Source: JAHRVQ01 sp051278195 (GTDB taxonomy: Bacteria; Pseudomonadota; Gammaproteobacteria; Pseudomonadales; Azotimanducaceae). Taken from it: a stretch of 64,000 nt of DNA. Below the pieces are notes generated by a model. That model ran no database searches. It saw only the letters and a list, made by a program, of their open reading frames with translations, and was not told where the DNA came from. Shown here piece after piece: positions 8,133 through 17,302 of the stretch; position 1 is the stretch's first letter; each line of letters begins with the position of its first letter. The stretch is taken from the NCBI GenBank assembly GCA_051278195.1, contig JBNMQM010000008.1:1-64000 (forward strand). Reading direction: 5' to 3'. The translations under genes and the position numbers were made by a program.

Positions 8133-9410
8133 TTAAAAAGAGTAGTTCAGACCAGCTGCGATACCAAAGGTTCGGGCATCTTTGAAGCCGAAATCGTCGG
8201 AGACTAGACGTAGAAATCCATACTTGCCTTCGTAGCCAAGAGTGATGGCTTCACCGCCGATGTCGTAACCGAGGAATAACATTTGATCTAGGTTGACGCC
8301 GATTCGTGGGAAATCTTTAGTGTCGGTTTTGTAGTAACCCGCAGATACACCAATCGACGGCGTCCAGCCGAACAGTTCAAGCTCTCTGTTTAGGTCATAG
8401 TTGACCTCCAGGTCGTAGCGAGATGCCAACTTTTGATCGTAGTCTTCGTTGAAAATCTGGACGTTGATGTTGTTAGCGATTAAGTCGTTAGGACTCGCAA
8501 TATCGCCGTCTACTAATGACTGAGCGATGTTCACAGCGTCAATCAAGAACGCGTTTAAATCGAAAGTAGTGATGGTTCTAGGTGCATTGTCCCAGCTGAA
8601 CTCGTTGGCGATATCAATTAGCTCCAGATTGATGTTCAGCTGGTCGTTTACTTGCCAATTAAAGCCAATGTCCACCGAATATCCTGTGCCGCCAGGTTCG
8701 GCGAAATTGACGCCGGTTAAAGGCTGGTTTTGCGCCCCAACGATAACGGGTTCACGATAGTCGGGTTCACCAAATTTGGGTTCGTTGTATGCGTAGTCAA
8801 TGGCGAGATTTGCTTGCACGCTTTGAACTAGGGTTAATAACGGCGTGAGGTCTCGGTTTGCGAGGCTGATATTGTCGATGATGGCATTTGCGTCAGCCTC
8901 GAACTGATCGGTAAAGGGCGTTAGATCGCCCAGCACCGCGGCAGAGCCAGATTGTAATTCAGAGAGGTCGGTGTAGTACGAGTAGGACACATCGACGGTC
9001 ATACCCTTATAGAAATTCCATTCGTAACCGACCTCAAAACCTTTTGCTTCAACCCGTTCGACATCAAGCAGTAGATCATAAGAGCGGTTTTGTGGCAGCG
9101 GGATGTTGTTCTTTTCGGAGTGGTGGTAGAACGCAGTGTCGTCCGTAAATTCAGTGACATAGTCAAATCGGTGCACATAGCCTAAGCGGAAGCCTTGCCA
9201 CTTACCGCCAATTTCTAAGCGGTTGTGAGTAAAAGCTGTTTCGCCGTCCTCGAGGTTGTCGTCGAAGTCAGAGGCGAACTGATCAATGGAGACGGGTTCA
9301 CTGAAGGCGAAGAAATCTACATTGGAGTAAAGCGTCCAGGGTTTGTCATCAGCAACCACGGCTTGGCTACAAAGTGCTAACGCAAATAAAGCTAGGTAAA
9401 TCTTCGGCAT
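8133..9410 (-). CDS. Outer-membrane beta-barrel protein, function unknown
   Basis: A 425-residue exported protein. It begins with a signal peptide (MPKIYLALFALALCSQAVVA) and continues with alternating aromatic and polar strands such as DVSYSYYT and GYEWNFYKG, ending in LNYSF, a terminal phenylalanine typical of proteins folded by the BAM complex. A second ATG at 9437 is possible, but the 9410 start is preceded by AAGAGC and directly opens the signal peptide. I do not recognise the family; the middle part (residues about 130-260) is acidic and may be a long extracellular loop. It stands alone between convergent and divergent neighbours. Confidence 0.65.
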   Translation of the reverse strand: MPKIYLALFALALCSQAVVADDKPWTLYSNVDFFAFSEPVSIDQFASDFDDNLEDGETAFTHNRLEIGGKWQGFRLGYVHRFDYVTEFTDDTAFYHHSEKNNIPLPQNRSYDLLLDVERVEAKGFEVGYEWNFYKGMTVDVSYSYYTDLSELQSGSAAVLGDLTPFTDQFEADANAIIDNISLANRDLTPLLTLVQSVQANLAIDYAYNEPKFGEPDYREPVIVGAQNQPLTGVNFAEPGGTGYSVDIGFNWQVNDQLNINLELIDIANEFSWDNAPRTITTFDLNAFLIDAVNIAQSLVDGDIASPNDLIANNINVQIFNEDYDQKLASRYDLEVNYDLNRELELFGWTPSIGVSAGYYKTDTKDFPRIGVNLDQMLFLGYDIGGEAITLGYEGKYGFLRLVSDDFGFKDARTFGIAAGLNYSF

Positions 9411-9437
9411 AAGTTGCTCTTTGACGACTTGTTTCAT

Positions 9438-9738
9438 CTGGGTGAAGACCAGATGAGGATCGGGCTTCGGAGAAAAAGCATACTACCGATTAATGATCGG
9501 GGGTAAAAGCCCCTTTAAAGCGGCTGGATTCTGCCTAGGCCGGGGGGGCAGTTGTTGAATATTCGACATGGTTATTGAAAAATTCTAATGTTATCATGGC
9601 CATACGATTAAGCGCCAAGTTCTAGACAGCGTGGCGTTTCATCAAGTTCTTTATTAAGAGTTCCATCAAATGTTCCAATAGGGGCATGCGTGAGACGGTA
9701 TCGGCGTATAGCCTCTGCATAAAAAAAGAGAGGGCAAC
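9438..9738. other. Intergenic region, divergent promoters expected
   Basis: This 300-bp gap separates two divergent genes and should hold promoters for both. The only structure noticed is a GC-rich imperfect repeat near 9500-9552 (several GGGG and CCCC tracts). No convincing -35/-10 pair, operator or small ORF was found. Confidence 0.3.
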
Positions 9739-10410
9739 ATGGATATAGCGTTATTTACTAGTGGTGGGTTGGACTATCTGTTCCGTTGGGGTCATTACCT
9801 GGCGGGTATTACATGGATTGGTCTGTTGTATTACTTCAATTTCGTTCAAACAGAATATTTTAAAGAAGCAGACGGCGCGCATCGCTCAGGCGCTATCCAG
9901 AAGTTGGTACCACGGGCACTTTGGTGGTTTCGCTGGGGTGCAATGCTCACGTTCCTGACGGGCGTCGTGTTGTTGGGTTACCGCCATCAATTCTTGACCG
10001 TTGATATCGTCGTTGGCGCGACCCTCGGGACGCTAATGTTTCTTAATGTTTGGTTGATTATATGGCCGAACCAAAAGGTCGTGATTGCGTCTGCGAAACA
10101 GGTTGCTGAAGGTGGTGAACCATTGCCGAATGCTGCCACCTCGGCGCCGAAGGCTGGACTGGCTTCAAGAACCAACACGATGTTTTCTTTGCCAATGTTG
10201 TTTTTCATGGGTTCTTCGGCACATATGCCGAGTGGCGCAGCAATGGATGAAACCAACAACATGGCGTTGATCGTGGCACTGATCATTATTGTCATTCTGC
10301 AAGGTAACGGAATGTTCGGCAAGCAGGGTCCCATGACCTCTGTCGGCGGCGTTATTACCTCCGGTTTTGCACTAACTGCCGTTTTGTATGGCATTGTTGC
10401 TGTTTTATAA
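9739..10410 (+). CDS. Stand-alone urate-oxidase-type membrane domain (Urate_ox_N / PuuD-like)
   Basis: A 223-residue protein with about seven to eight hydrophobic segments matching the membrane part of bacterial urate hydroxylase PuuD: RWGHYLAGITWIGLLYYFNF early, ALWWFRWGAM in the middle, then IIWPNQKVV and a SLPMLFFMGSSAH helix. Histidines in RWGHY, YRHQF and SAHM could be haem ligands. Full-length PuuD proteins also carry a C-terminal cytochrome c domain, which is missing here, and no purine-degradation gene is nearby, so a different redox role is possible. An AGAGAGGG ribosome-binding site precedes the ATG and a strong terminator follows. Confidence 0.75.
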   Translation: MDIALFTSGGLDYLFRWGHYLAGITWIGLLYYFNFVQTEYFKEADGAHRSGAIQKLVPRALWWFRWGAMLTFLTGVVLLGYRHQFLTVDIVVGATLGTLMFLNVWLIIWPNQKVVIASAKQVAEGGEPLPNAATSAPKAGLASRTNTMFSLPMLFFMGSSAHMPSGAAMDETNNMALIVALIIIVILQGNGMFGKQGPMTSVGGVITSGFALTAVLYGIVAVL

Positions 10411-10432
10411 GGACTCTGCAGGATAAAATTCG

Positions 10433-10456
10433 AAGGGCTCTGCGGAGCCCTTTTTT
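10433..10456 (+). terminator. Rho-independent terminator
   Basis: A stem AAGGGCTC / GAGCCCTT with a TGCG loop runs directly into TTTTTT. It lies 23 bases after the Urate_ox_N stop codon and 18 bases before the next start, so the downstream gene at 10475 needs its own promoter or read-through. Confidence 0.9.
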
Positions 10457-10474
10457 AATCCCGGAAAGAAAACC

Positions 10475-11215
10475 ATGAGCGATCAGCATAACGGCAGCAG
10501 TAGAGACTTGGATGAGATTCCAGTCATCGCGGCAGAAAAACACGAATTAGACTCTCGGCGGCGAACACTTGCAGCGCCTCGGCAAAGCAATTTCCGGGGT
10601 TTGTTGGTCTTTTCTCTGGTACTGATGGGCGTCATGCTAGGAATTGGTGGGTACACGCTCTACGAGGTGCAACAACGCCTCGATCAATCTAATGAACTGC
10701 TGGATTTGGCCAATAAGGGTGTGCGGGACCTGGAAGCACGCCTAGCGGCTACTGGCACTGATGTTTCCAAAGAGCTTCAGACGCTTAAAGAACAACAAAC
10801 CACCAACTTCTCGGAAATTGATAAGCTTTGGCGCATCGCCTACCGAGAAAATCGACCGGCGATTTCTAAGATCGAACAATCTGTAAAAGATATGGCAGGT
10901 GCCAGTGGTCGATTGGACCTAGAGCTTGCAGGGCTGAAAACCAAACTGAGCAGCACCGCAGATACTATTGCCGTTTTGACCCGTTCAGTGACGACGGATA
11001 GTGATGAACTTAAAACTACCGTCAGCCTGGTGAGAGGACAAGTGCAGGACCAGGCGGATCAATCTGAGGCACAAAAACGATCTATTACGACCATCAACAG
11101 GCAGTTAAAAGATGTTGAAGAGGCCATCGATGCGATTGATCGCTATCGGCAGCAGGTCAATCAGCAATTGATTGAATTGCAGAATGCGCAAAGCTTTAGC
11201 GTTCCCGCAGGCTAG
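10475..11215 (+). CDS. Single-pass membrane protein with periplasmic coiled coil
   Basis: A 246-residue hypothetical protein. About 45 charged residues precede one membrane helix (LLVFSLVLMGVMLGIGGYTL), followed by roughly 170 residues rich in L/K/E/Q heptads (for example VQQRLDQSNELLDLANKGV), predicted coiled coil. I do not recognise a family. The topology (cytoplasmic N terminus, long periplasmic coil) fits an envelope scaffold or division-associated protein, but this is only inference. The 3' end overlaps the convergent gspB stop by four bases. Confidence 0.6.
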   Translation: MSDQHNGSSRDLDEIPVIAAEKHELDSRRRTLAAPRQSNFRGLLVFSLVLMGVMLGIGGYTLYEVQQRLDQSNELLDLANKGVRDLEARLAATGTDVSKELQTLKEQQTTNFSEIDKLWRIAYRENRPAISKIEQSVKDMAGASGRLDLELAGLKTKLSSTADTIAVLTRSVTTDSDELKTTVSLVRGQVQDQADQSEAQKRSITTINRQLKDVEEAIDAIDRYRQQVNQQLIELQNAQSFSVPAG

Positions 11216-11820
11216 TTAAAACTCCAATCCCTAAGCACACTCACTTCGAACACGTAATGTAGATAACCCAGAACGACGCCTCCTTCAGTGATCTCAAGTA
11301 GCTCGAGATCATTGGCGACCATGTCGCCTTCACGAATCATTTTGTTATTGATATTGACCATACGAAATCCAGCATCATCGGAATACAGATGACTGGAAAA
11401 CACCAAGTTGGGAATTTGGCGCTGCACATTGATCGGCAGTTCAGTGATCCGGACGGGTGCTTGCAGCCCAAGGTTGGGTACTGAGTTTGGCGTGATCACG
11501 TCAGTGTCAGGCGCTTTAGGTGTTGATTCAGCAAGTGCTGTAAGCGCGGGCTTGGGTTGTCCTGCCGCACTGATTTCCGCTGCGGTGCTAACGGGGGTGT
11601 CAGCGGCTATCTGGGCACCGGATTCGGCCGGCGGGCTAGACATAAACCAATAGGTCAAAGCGATGCCATTTAGCAGCCCAAACACCACGACGATTGCGAG
11701 CCACGGCGTTGACCGAACGGTTTGTCCTGGCGGTGGCCGGTGCACCGTATTCAGGTCCGGTGTCTGACCGCCGCGTCGTTCCTGCTCGGACTTATTAAGG
11801 GCTTCAAGAATATAGGACAT
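11212..11820 (-). CDS. gspB: General secretion pathway protein GspB
   Basis: A 202-residue protein starting with the GspB signature MSYILEALNKSEQERR, then one membrane helix (TPWLAIVVVFGLLNGIALTYWF), a Pro/Ala-rich linker and the C-terminal T2SSB domain (LVFSSHLYSDDAGFRMVNIN, then REGDMV and LLEITEGGVVL). GspB partners the ATPase GspA to insert the type II secretion secretin through peptidoglycan. It lies immediately downstream of gspA with a one-base TAATG overlap, so the pair is an operon. The remaining gsp genes are not in this window. Confidence 0.92.
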   Translation of the reverse strand: MSYILEALNKSEQERRGGQTPDLNTVHRPPPGQTVRSTPWLAIVVVFGLLNGIALTYWFMSSPPAESGAQIAADTPVSTAAEISAAGQPKPALTALAESTPKAPDTDVITPNSVPNLGLQAPVRITELPINVQRQIPNLVFSSHLYSDDAGFRMVNINNKMIREGDMVANDLELLEITEGGVVLGYLHYVFEVSVLRDWSFN

Positions 11821-13577
11821 TAGCCGTTAGCCTCGTTACTGACCGGTTGTGTATCGAGGATTCGGGGGGTACTGGTGCTATCTGTGCTGTCTGTACTATT
11901 TAGATGGATCCAGGTTTGAGCGCCAACGACGCCGTCGGGTACCAGTCCAACCGAAATCTGAAATCGCTTCACCCGTGATTCTGTATTGGCATCATAGACT
12001 GGGTTTTTCGTAATCGTGGGTACGCTATCGCCGTCAACAATGGCGAGTTGCGTGAGTAGCCAGTCTACAGTGGCGCCTTGAGCACCTCGTCTAATGGATT
12101 CTTGGTACGCTGGTGGCGGGCGCCAGAGCAAGGTGTAAAAACCACTCCAGTAGTTGAGTATTTCGTCTGAATCGAGCCGAAACTCTTCGCCATTCGTGAT
12201 GACTGTGATGGTTTCGTTATCGATGCGTTTTACGACGAACCACTGGCTGCTGGATTGAGTGCTGAGATTAATAATGACGGGTCTGTTCAAATGAGCAACG
12301 TCGCGCAGACTGCCGAGTTTGGAAAGACACTGTAGGCCAGACACTCGTGCGACCTCACACGGGTCAGTGTTTTTGGCCAACACCACGTCGTTCCCCCAGA
12401 GTTTCATCAGTGCGCCAAAGGCATCAAACTGTTCGTCGTAACCTGGCGCGCTCTCAACTGAGGTGATTGTTGTGGGGATCAATATGGCCAACTCACTGTT
12501 GGCCGGTTCTTTTGCACCGGCTTCCTCTATTGCTTCCTCAGTCGTGGCTTCTGAGGGAGTCTCGACGTCAATATCGGCATCGGTTACAACTTCGGCGATC
12601 TGTAGCTCTGCTGTTGGGTCGGCTGTTGGGTCAGGAGTGGTGACGCGTGGTTCTGTCGATTCTGCGACAACCGTTGTAGTCGTTATTGGTTTAAACAGCA
12701 ATATGCTGGTGGTGAGTAAAGCCACCAGAAGCACCGCCGCAATGGCGGCCCAGGGTAATGGTTTGCTTTTCGTCTCACCGAGAATTTCTTTGGCGGCGTG
12801 ATTGATCGTCGCAACATCTACCTGTAACCGGTTTTGGACATAGGTGCCAAGCAATGCGCGATCGCAAACAAGGTTGATGAGTCGCGGAATACCCTTCGAA
12901 ATTGCATAGATACGTTTGACCGTGGCAGGTGGAAACAGGCTACCTTTTGCGCCAGCGGTATCCAGCCGATGTTGGATATAGTCAGCTACCTCATCCTTGT
13001 TCAGAGCATCGAGATGGAAACGTGCGGTGACGCGTTGCGATAACTGTCTCAATTCTTGCTTGGCCAGTATGGTTAGTAATTCTGGCTGCCCGAGCAGAAT
13101 GATCTGCAATAGCTTACGTTTATTGGTCTCAAGGTTAGTGAGCAGCCTCAGTTGTTCGAGTACATCTACTGACAGGTTTTGAGCTTCATCGATGATTAGA
13201 ACCGTTCGCCGGCTGCTCTGATGAGAAGCCAATAAGAAGTCGTTGATACCATCGACCAGAACTTTGATGCTGGCGTTTTCCGGATAGTCGATATGGAGCT
13301 CATCGCAGGCGGTGGCGAGCAGTTCTTGAGCGGTTTGTTTTGGGTTGAGAATATAAGCGGTATCGACGTCCTCGGGAATTTGCTCCAGGAGGCAGCGACA
13401 AACAGTTGTCTTGCCTGTGCCAACTTCCCCTGTCAGTAAGATAAACCCGCCGTCACTCTGAATACCGTACAATAAATGCGCGAGCGCCTCGCGATGGCGA
13501 GGACTCATAAATAGGTATTGGGGGTTTGGCGCAATCGAGAATGGCGCTTCTCTTAAGCCAAAATAGTCGTTGTACAT
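11820..13577 (-). CDS. gspA: General secretion pathway ATPase GspA (ExeA-type)
   Basis: A 585-residue AAA+ protein. The N-terminal ATPase starts MYNDYFGLREAPFSI, with Walker A at residues 50-58 (GEVGTGKTT) and Walker B in TVLIIDEAQN. A membrane helix (LPWAAIAAVLLVALLTTSIL) follows near residue 280, then an acidic, Thr/Glu-rich periplasmic linker, a C39-peptidase-like domain without obvious catalytic residues, and a C-terminal peptidoglycan-binding repeat (VKRFQISVGLVPDGVVGAQT). This is the full ExeA layout. The frame is open upstream to 13745, but the start at 13577 matches the family and leaves a 57-bp divergent promoter region to the aminopeptidase gene. Confidence 0.93.
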   Translation of the reverse strand: MYNDYFGLREAPFSIAPNPQYLFMSPRHREALAHLLYGIQSDGGFILLTGEVGTGKTTVCRCLLEQIPEDVDTAYILNPKQTAQELLATACDELHIDYPENASIKVLVDGINDFLLASHQSSRRTVLIIDEAQNLSVDVLEQLRLLTNLETNKRKLLQIILLGQPELLTILAKQELRQLSQRVTARFHLDALNKDEVADYIQHRLDTAGAKGSLFPPATVKRIYAISKGIPRLINLVCDRALLGTYVQNRLQVDVATINHAAKEILGETKSKPLPWAAIAAVLLVALLTTSILLFKPITTTTVVAESTEPRVTTPDPTADPTAELQIAEVVTDADIDVETPSEATTEEAIEEAGAKEPANSELAILIPTTITSVESAPGYDEQFDAFGALMKLWGNDVVLAKNTDPCEVARVSGLQCLSKLGSLRDVAHLNRPVIINLSTQSSSQWFVVKRIDNETITVITNGEEFRLDSDEILNYWSGFYTLLWRPPPAYQESIRRGAQGATVDWLLTQLAIVDGDSVPTITKNPVYDANTESRVKRFQISVGLVPDGVVGAQTWIHLNSTDSTDSTSTPRILDTQPVSNEANG

Positions 13578-13634
13578 GCTGAAGATAAGCCAGTGTTGGC
13601 AAGTCGGCAGAGAATAGCAGGAGCTCACTGGCTG

Positions 13635-14696
13635 ATGCAAAGAAGAACAAGGTCCCGATTGCTGGCTTTGATGCTGTTTGCCAGCCTGGGATTGGTGAGC
13701 GGCTGTTCGAGTCTTGCTTATTACCATCAGGCAGTCGCGGGTCAAATTGCGCTGCTAACCGCTAGGACGCCGGTGGACCAACTGCTGGCCGATGGCCAAA
13801 CCGACCAGGCTTTACGCCGCCAGCTAATAAAAGCCCAGGCAATACTCGCTTTCGCTAAGCTTCATGGTTTGCCGGTCGGGGATAGCTATGATGGTTATGT
13901 TGATCTCAAACGTTCATTTGTTGTTTGGAATGTTTTTGCGGCAGAACCCTATGGGGTGCCATTGTTGCGGCATTGTTTTCCCATTGCCGGTTGTGTCGGC
14001 TATAAGGGCTTCTTTGCTGAAGTCGAAGCCCTAGCGTTCGCAGAACAACTCAAAGCATCTGGTTATGACGTCTATGTCGGTGGTGTATCGGCATACTCAA
14101 CCCTGGGTTGGTTTGATGATCCGTTGCTGAATACGTTTCTATATCGAGATGATGCACGGCTTGCTGGTGTGCTCTTTCACGAATTGGCGCACAAGGTTTT
14201 GTATATTGAAGGCGACACTGTCTTTAATGAGAGTTTTGCGACCGCAGTCGAGCGGCACTTATTGAGGCTCTGGTTGGAGAGCGACGGCAAGGCGGAGGAA
14301 TTTGTCACTTATCTTGCGTCAGCGTCGAGGCGGGCAGATGTGATCACATTGATTCTGGAGACCAGAGAGGCGTTGGCCCAACTTTATGATAGCGACCTGA
14401 CAGAGTTGGATAAGAAACAACGAAAAAACCAGTTGATCGCCGAGTTGAAAAGCCACTATCAGCAGATGCAAAAACAATGGGACTCAGGAAGTGAGTTTTC
14501 CCTGTGGATGGAACAGGATTTGAATAATGCGCATCTGGCCGCAATAGGTGCCTATCAGAGTCAGGTTGCGGGGTTTAGTGCAATGCTGGCAAAGATCGGA
14601 GACCTTGAATCGTTCTTTACCGAGGTCGAAAAACTGGCCGCTAAACCGAAACCCCTAAGAGACGCAACGCTGTCCGTTAACCCAACATCTGATTAG
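13635..14696 (+). CDS. Predicted zinc aminopeptidase lipoprotein (COG4324 type)
   Basis: A 353-residue protein of the putative aminopeptidase family of Proteobacteria. A lipoprotein signal ends in LVSGC (lipidated C24), and the metal site is HELAH (H182, E183, H186) with a downstream NESFA glutamate (E199), a gluzincin layout. The conserved EPYGVPL and CFPIAGCVGYKGFF blocks fit the family. The start at 13635 is set by AGGAG at 13619-13623; a TTG further upstream (13593) is unlikely. It probably acts in the periplasm on the inner face of a membrane. The 3' end overlaps the convergent DASS gene by four bases. Confidence 0.85.
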   Translation: MQRRTRSRLLALMLFASLGLVSGCSSLAYYHQAVAGQIALLTARTPVDQLLADGQTDQALRRQLIKAQAILAFAKLHGLPVGDSYDGYVDLKRSFVVWNVFAAEPYGVPLLRHCFPIAGCVGYKGFFAEVEALAFAEQLKASGYDVYVGGVSAYSTLGWFDDPLLNTFLYRDDARLAGVLFHELAHKVLYIEGDTVFNESFATAVERHLLRLWLESDGKAEEFVTYLASASRRADVITLILETREALAQLYDSDLTELDKKQRKNQLIAELKSHYQQMQKQWDSGSEFSLWMEQDLNNAHLAAIGAYQSQVAGFSAMLAKIGDLESFFTEVEKLAAKPKPLRDATLSVNPTSD

Positions 14697-16075
14697 CCCA
14701 GCATCGTGACGCAAACCAGGGTTATCACGCATGCCCCAATGATATTGAGTACGAACCCTTCCTGAACCATGGTCTTGATCGGAAATCGGCCGGTACTGAA
14801 CATAATGGTATTGGGCGCAGTTGCGACTGGCAACATAAATGCACAGCTGGCACTCATCGCAGCGGGCACCATTAACAATGCTGGTTCGATCCCTGTTGCG
14901 AGTGCGGCGGTTGCCAAAATAGGCATCATAAGCGTCGTCGTGGCCGTGTTGCTGGTCATTTCTGTTAGGAACGTAATCGTTAAACAAATAACCAGCACCA
15001 TGACGATGATATGCCAGGCGGCAATGCCCGTCAGCATGTCACCGAGGTAAGCACTAAGACCTGACGCAACGAACGCTTTTGCGATCGCGATGCCGCCACC
15101 AAATAGGATGAGCATGCCCCAGGGGATTTTGTTCGCGGTTTCCCAGTCAAGCAATCGGCTGCCTTTGCCGTTCGGTACAAGGAACATCACCACAACTGCG
15201 ATCAATGCCACACTCGCATCGTTGGCGCCTGGTAAATCCAGCCATGATTTCCAGCCGCCGAACGGTTGAGTTCGAGTAATCCAGGCAAGCGCCGTCAACG
15301 AAAATACGATAAACACGCGTTTCTCTTCAGCGCTCCAGGCTTGAACCGCCGGCATCTCGACGGTGCCCTGGTAGGTCAAGCGCCTTGTTAACCAAAGCGC
15401 GATCAAAGGCACGAATATCAACACGACGGGAATGCCCCAGGACATCCAGGTCAGAAAGCCAATTTCAATACCAGTTTCTTGCTCGTATATCGTTCTGAAA
15501 AAAAGATTAGGCGGCGTGCCGATGGGGGTGCCTATACCGCCCACACTGGCTGCATAGGCAATGCCCAGCAGAAGCGGTATCGCGAGGTCTTTGTCTTCGG
15601 ACTTTTCGAGTACTGCCATTGCTACCGGGAGGAGCATTAACGTTGTCGCGGTGTTGGATATCCACATACTCAACAGGGCTGATGCGGCCATAAAACCAAA
15701 CACCAGTCGTTTGCTACTCGATCCGCCGAATAGATTGACCATCGTCAATGCAACACGGCGATGAGCGCCACTTCGTTCCATCGCCGTGGAGAGTATAAAG
15801 CCACCCATCAACAACAGAACCAGCGGATGACCATATGACGCGCCGACTTCGCTCGGAGACAGAACGCCAAAAAAAGGCAGAAGGGCAATCGGTATTAATG
15901 AAGTGGCGGGAATTGGAATCGGTTCGGTGATCCACCAGGTCGCAACCAGAAGGGCGATAGCACCGGTCCAACAGGCAGAGGCTTCCCATCCCTGACTGGC
16001 CAGCGAAAAGTACGCAATAGCGGCGAGAACGGGGCCCAACAAAAGGAAAAACCACCGATTACTACTTTCTTCCAT
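14693..16075 (-). CDS. DASS/SLC13-family sodium-coupled carboxylate transporter
   Basis: A 460-residue polytopic membrane protein of the divalent anion:sodium symporter family. It has the two sodium-site SNT motifs (SMWISNTATTLM and EMTSNTATTTLMMP), the GTPIGTPPNL loop, and LPVATAPNTIMFSTG near the end, together forming the substrate and sodium sites of VcINDY-like carriers. It likely imports C4-dicarboxylates or related acids. The family-consistent start is MEESSNRW at 16075; the open frame continues 30 residues further without family character. It diverges from the GST gene at 16181. Confidence 0.92.
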   Translation of the reverse strand: MEESSNRWFFLLLGPVLAAIAYFSLASQGWEASACWTGAIALLVATWWITEPIPIPATSLIPIALLPFFGVLSPSEVGASYGHPLVLLLMGGFILSTAMERSGAHRRVALTMVNLFGGSSSKRLVFGFMAASALLSMWISNTATTLMLLPVAMAVLEKSEDKDLAIPLLLGIAYAASVGGIGTPIGTPPNLFFRTIYEQETGIEIGFLTWMSWGIPVVLIFVPLIALWLTRRLTYQGTVEMPAVQAWSAEEKRVFIVFSLTALAWITRTQPFGGWKSWLDLPGANDASVALIAVVVMFLVPNGKGSRLLDWETANKIPWGMLILFGGGIAIAKAFVASGLSAYLGDMLTGIAAWHIIVMVLVICLTITFLTEMTSNTATTTLMMPILATAALATGIEPALLMVPAAMSASCAFMLPVATAPNTIMFSTGRFPIKTMVQEGFVLNIIGACVITLVCVTMLG

Positions 16076-16180
16076 GTGTCGATTCTGCCGATTTTTGGTC
16101 AGTATACATGACTGGTAATGGTATTTAAGAAGCATCGCGAAGCCGTTATGCTGCCTCTTTCGCAACTACCGGGTTATTCG

Positions 16181-17302
16181 ATGACTATCACGCTTTATGG
16201 TACCCCTCTGTCGCTATACACAGGTAAGCCTCGCAGCTACTTGATTAAAGCTGGTCTAGCCTACCGGGAAACAGCACCGACCTCGGCGCATTACAATGAG
16301 GTGGTGTTGCCAAAGGCAGGGCAGCGGCGCGGCATACCCGTTATTGAAACCGAAAATGGCGTTGTACTTCGCGATAGCACGGCAATTATTGACCATTATG
16401 AATCTGAGACCGGGCATAATTTTTCTCCAACCACAATGAAACAGCGCTTCGTCAGTCGTCTGTTAGACGTGATTGGTATGGAAGGTCTATTGCGACCAGC
16501 CATGCATTATCGTTGGGACTTTCCTGAGCAGAATGACGTCATGCTCAAGTTTCATTTTGCGATGATGGTGCCAGAATCCATGGATCGCGAAGCATTGTCA
16601 GTCAAGACTATGGGTCGTATGCGTGCCGCCGGGCATGGCTTTGGTGCTTTGCCGGAAGCCTTTCCGCTTATCGAGCGGCTCTATGAACAATTGCTCGATA
16701 AGATGACTGCTCACTTTTCCGCTTACCCTTATTTTCTGGGATACAAACCCAGTATTGGCGATTTTGGAATGATCGCGCCCCTCTATGCGCATTTGGGCCG
16801 CGACCCTGCACCGCTCAATTTAATGCAAACCCGAGCGGTGCAAGTATTGCGTTGGGTAGAACGCATGAACCGACCAGAATTGGATCAGGGTGAGTTCACC
16901 ATTCAGGGTGATGATTACCTTGCCGAAGATGAGATACCGGTAACGCTAATCGCAGTGTTACAGCAAATCGCAATAGATTTTATGCCGGAGACCCGCGCGG
17001 CTGCTGCCTATACCAATCAGTGGCTGGACGCTCAGACCGAGCTGGCAGCAGGCAGTGTCGCAGACCGTGCAATTGGAATGTCGGAGTTTGAGGTGCAAGG
17101 CCAAACACTTAAGGCGATCGTGCAACCTTACCGATTCTTTTTATTGCAGCGGGTGTTTGCGGAATACGATGCACAGGATAACGCCGGGCGTGCTGAGCTT
17201 GATGCGCTCTTGCAGCAATGCGATATGGCAGATCTGATGAGTTTACGGATCAATCGAACCATTGGTCGTGCAGATAATCTGGAAGTCTGGCAGTCTTCAT
17301 GA
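16181..17302 (+). CDS. Glutathione S-transferase family protein, extended
   Basis: A 373-residue protein. The first 80 residues form a thioredoxin-fold GST N domain (MTITLYGTPLSLYTGKPRSY, then GIPVIETENGVVLRDSTAII with the cis-proline and the ES-type glutathione site DSTAI). A helical GST C domain follows (YFLGYKPSIGDFGMIAPLYA). About 150 further residues, unusual for a GST, extend the C terminus; related long proteins exist in marine gammaproteobacteria but have no assigned role. The start at 16181 was chosen by domain homology; two upstream ATGs are in frame. The stop overlaps the sbcB start by four bases (ATGA), so expression is coupled. Confidence 0.75.
   Translation: MTITLYGTPLSLYTGKPRSYLIKAGLAYRETAPTSAHYNEVVLPKAGQRRGIPVIETENGVVLRDSTAIIDHYESETGHNFSPTTMKQRFVSRLLDVIGMEGLLRPAMHYRWDFPEQNDVMLKFHFAMMVPESMDREALSVKTMGRMRAAGHGFGALPEAFPLIERLYEQLLDKMTAHFSAYPYFLGYKPSIGDFGMIAPLYAHLGRDPAPLNLMQTRAVQVLRWVERMNRPELDQGEFTIQGDDYLAEDEIPVTLIAVLQQIAIDFMPETRAAAAYTNQWLDAQTELAAGSVADRAIGMSEFEVQGQTLKAIVQPYRFFLLQRVFAEYDAQDNAGRAELDALLQQCDMADLMSLRINRTIGRADNLEVWQSS

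Noticed and set aside
14655..14987. Minus-strand ORF within the DASS gene.
   Set aside because: Another-frame shadow with no independent coding features; many such ORFs inside real genes were left out for the same reason.
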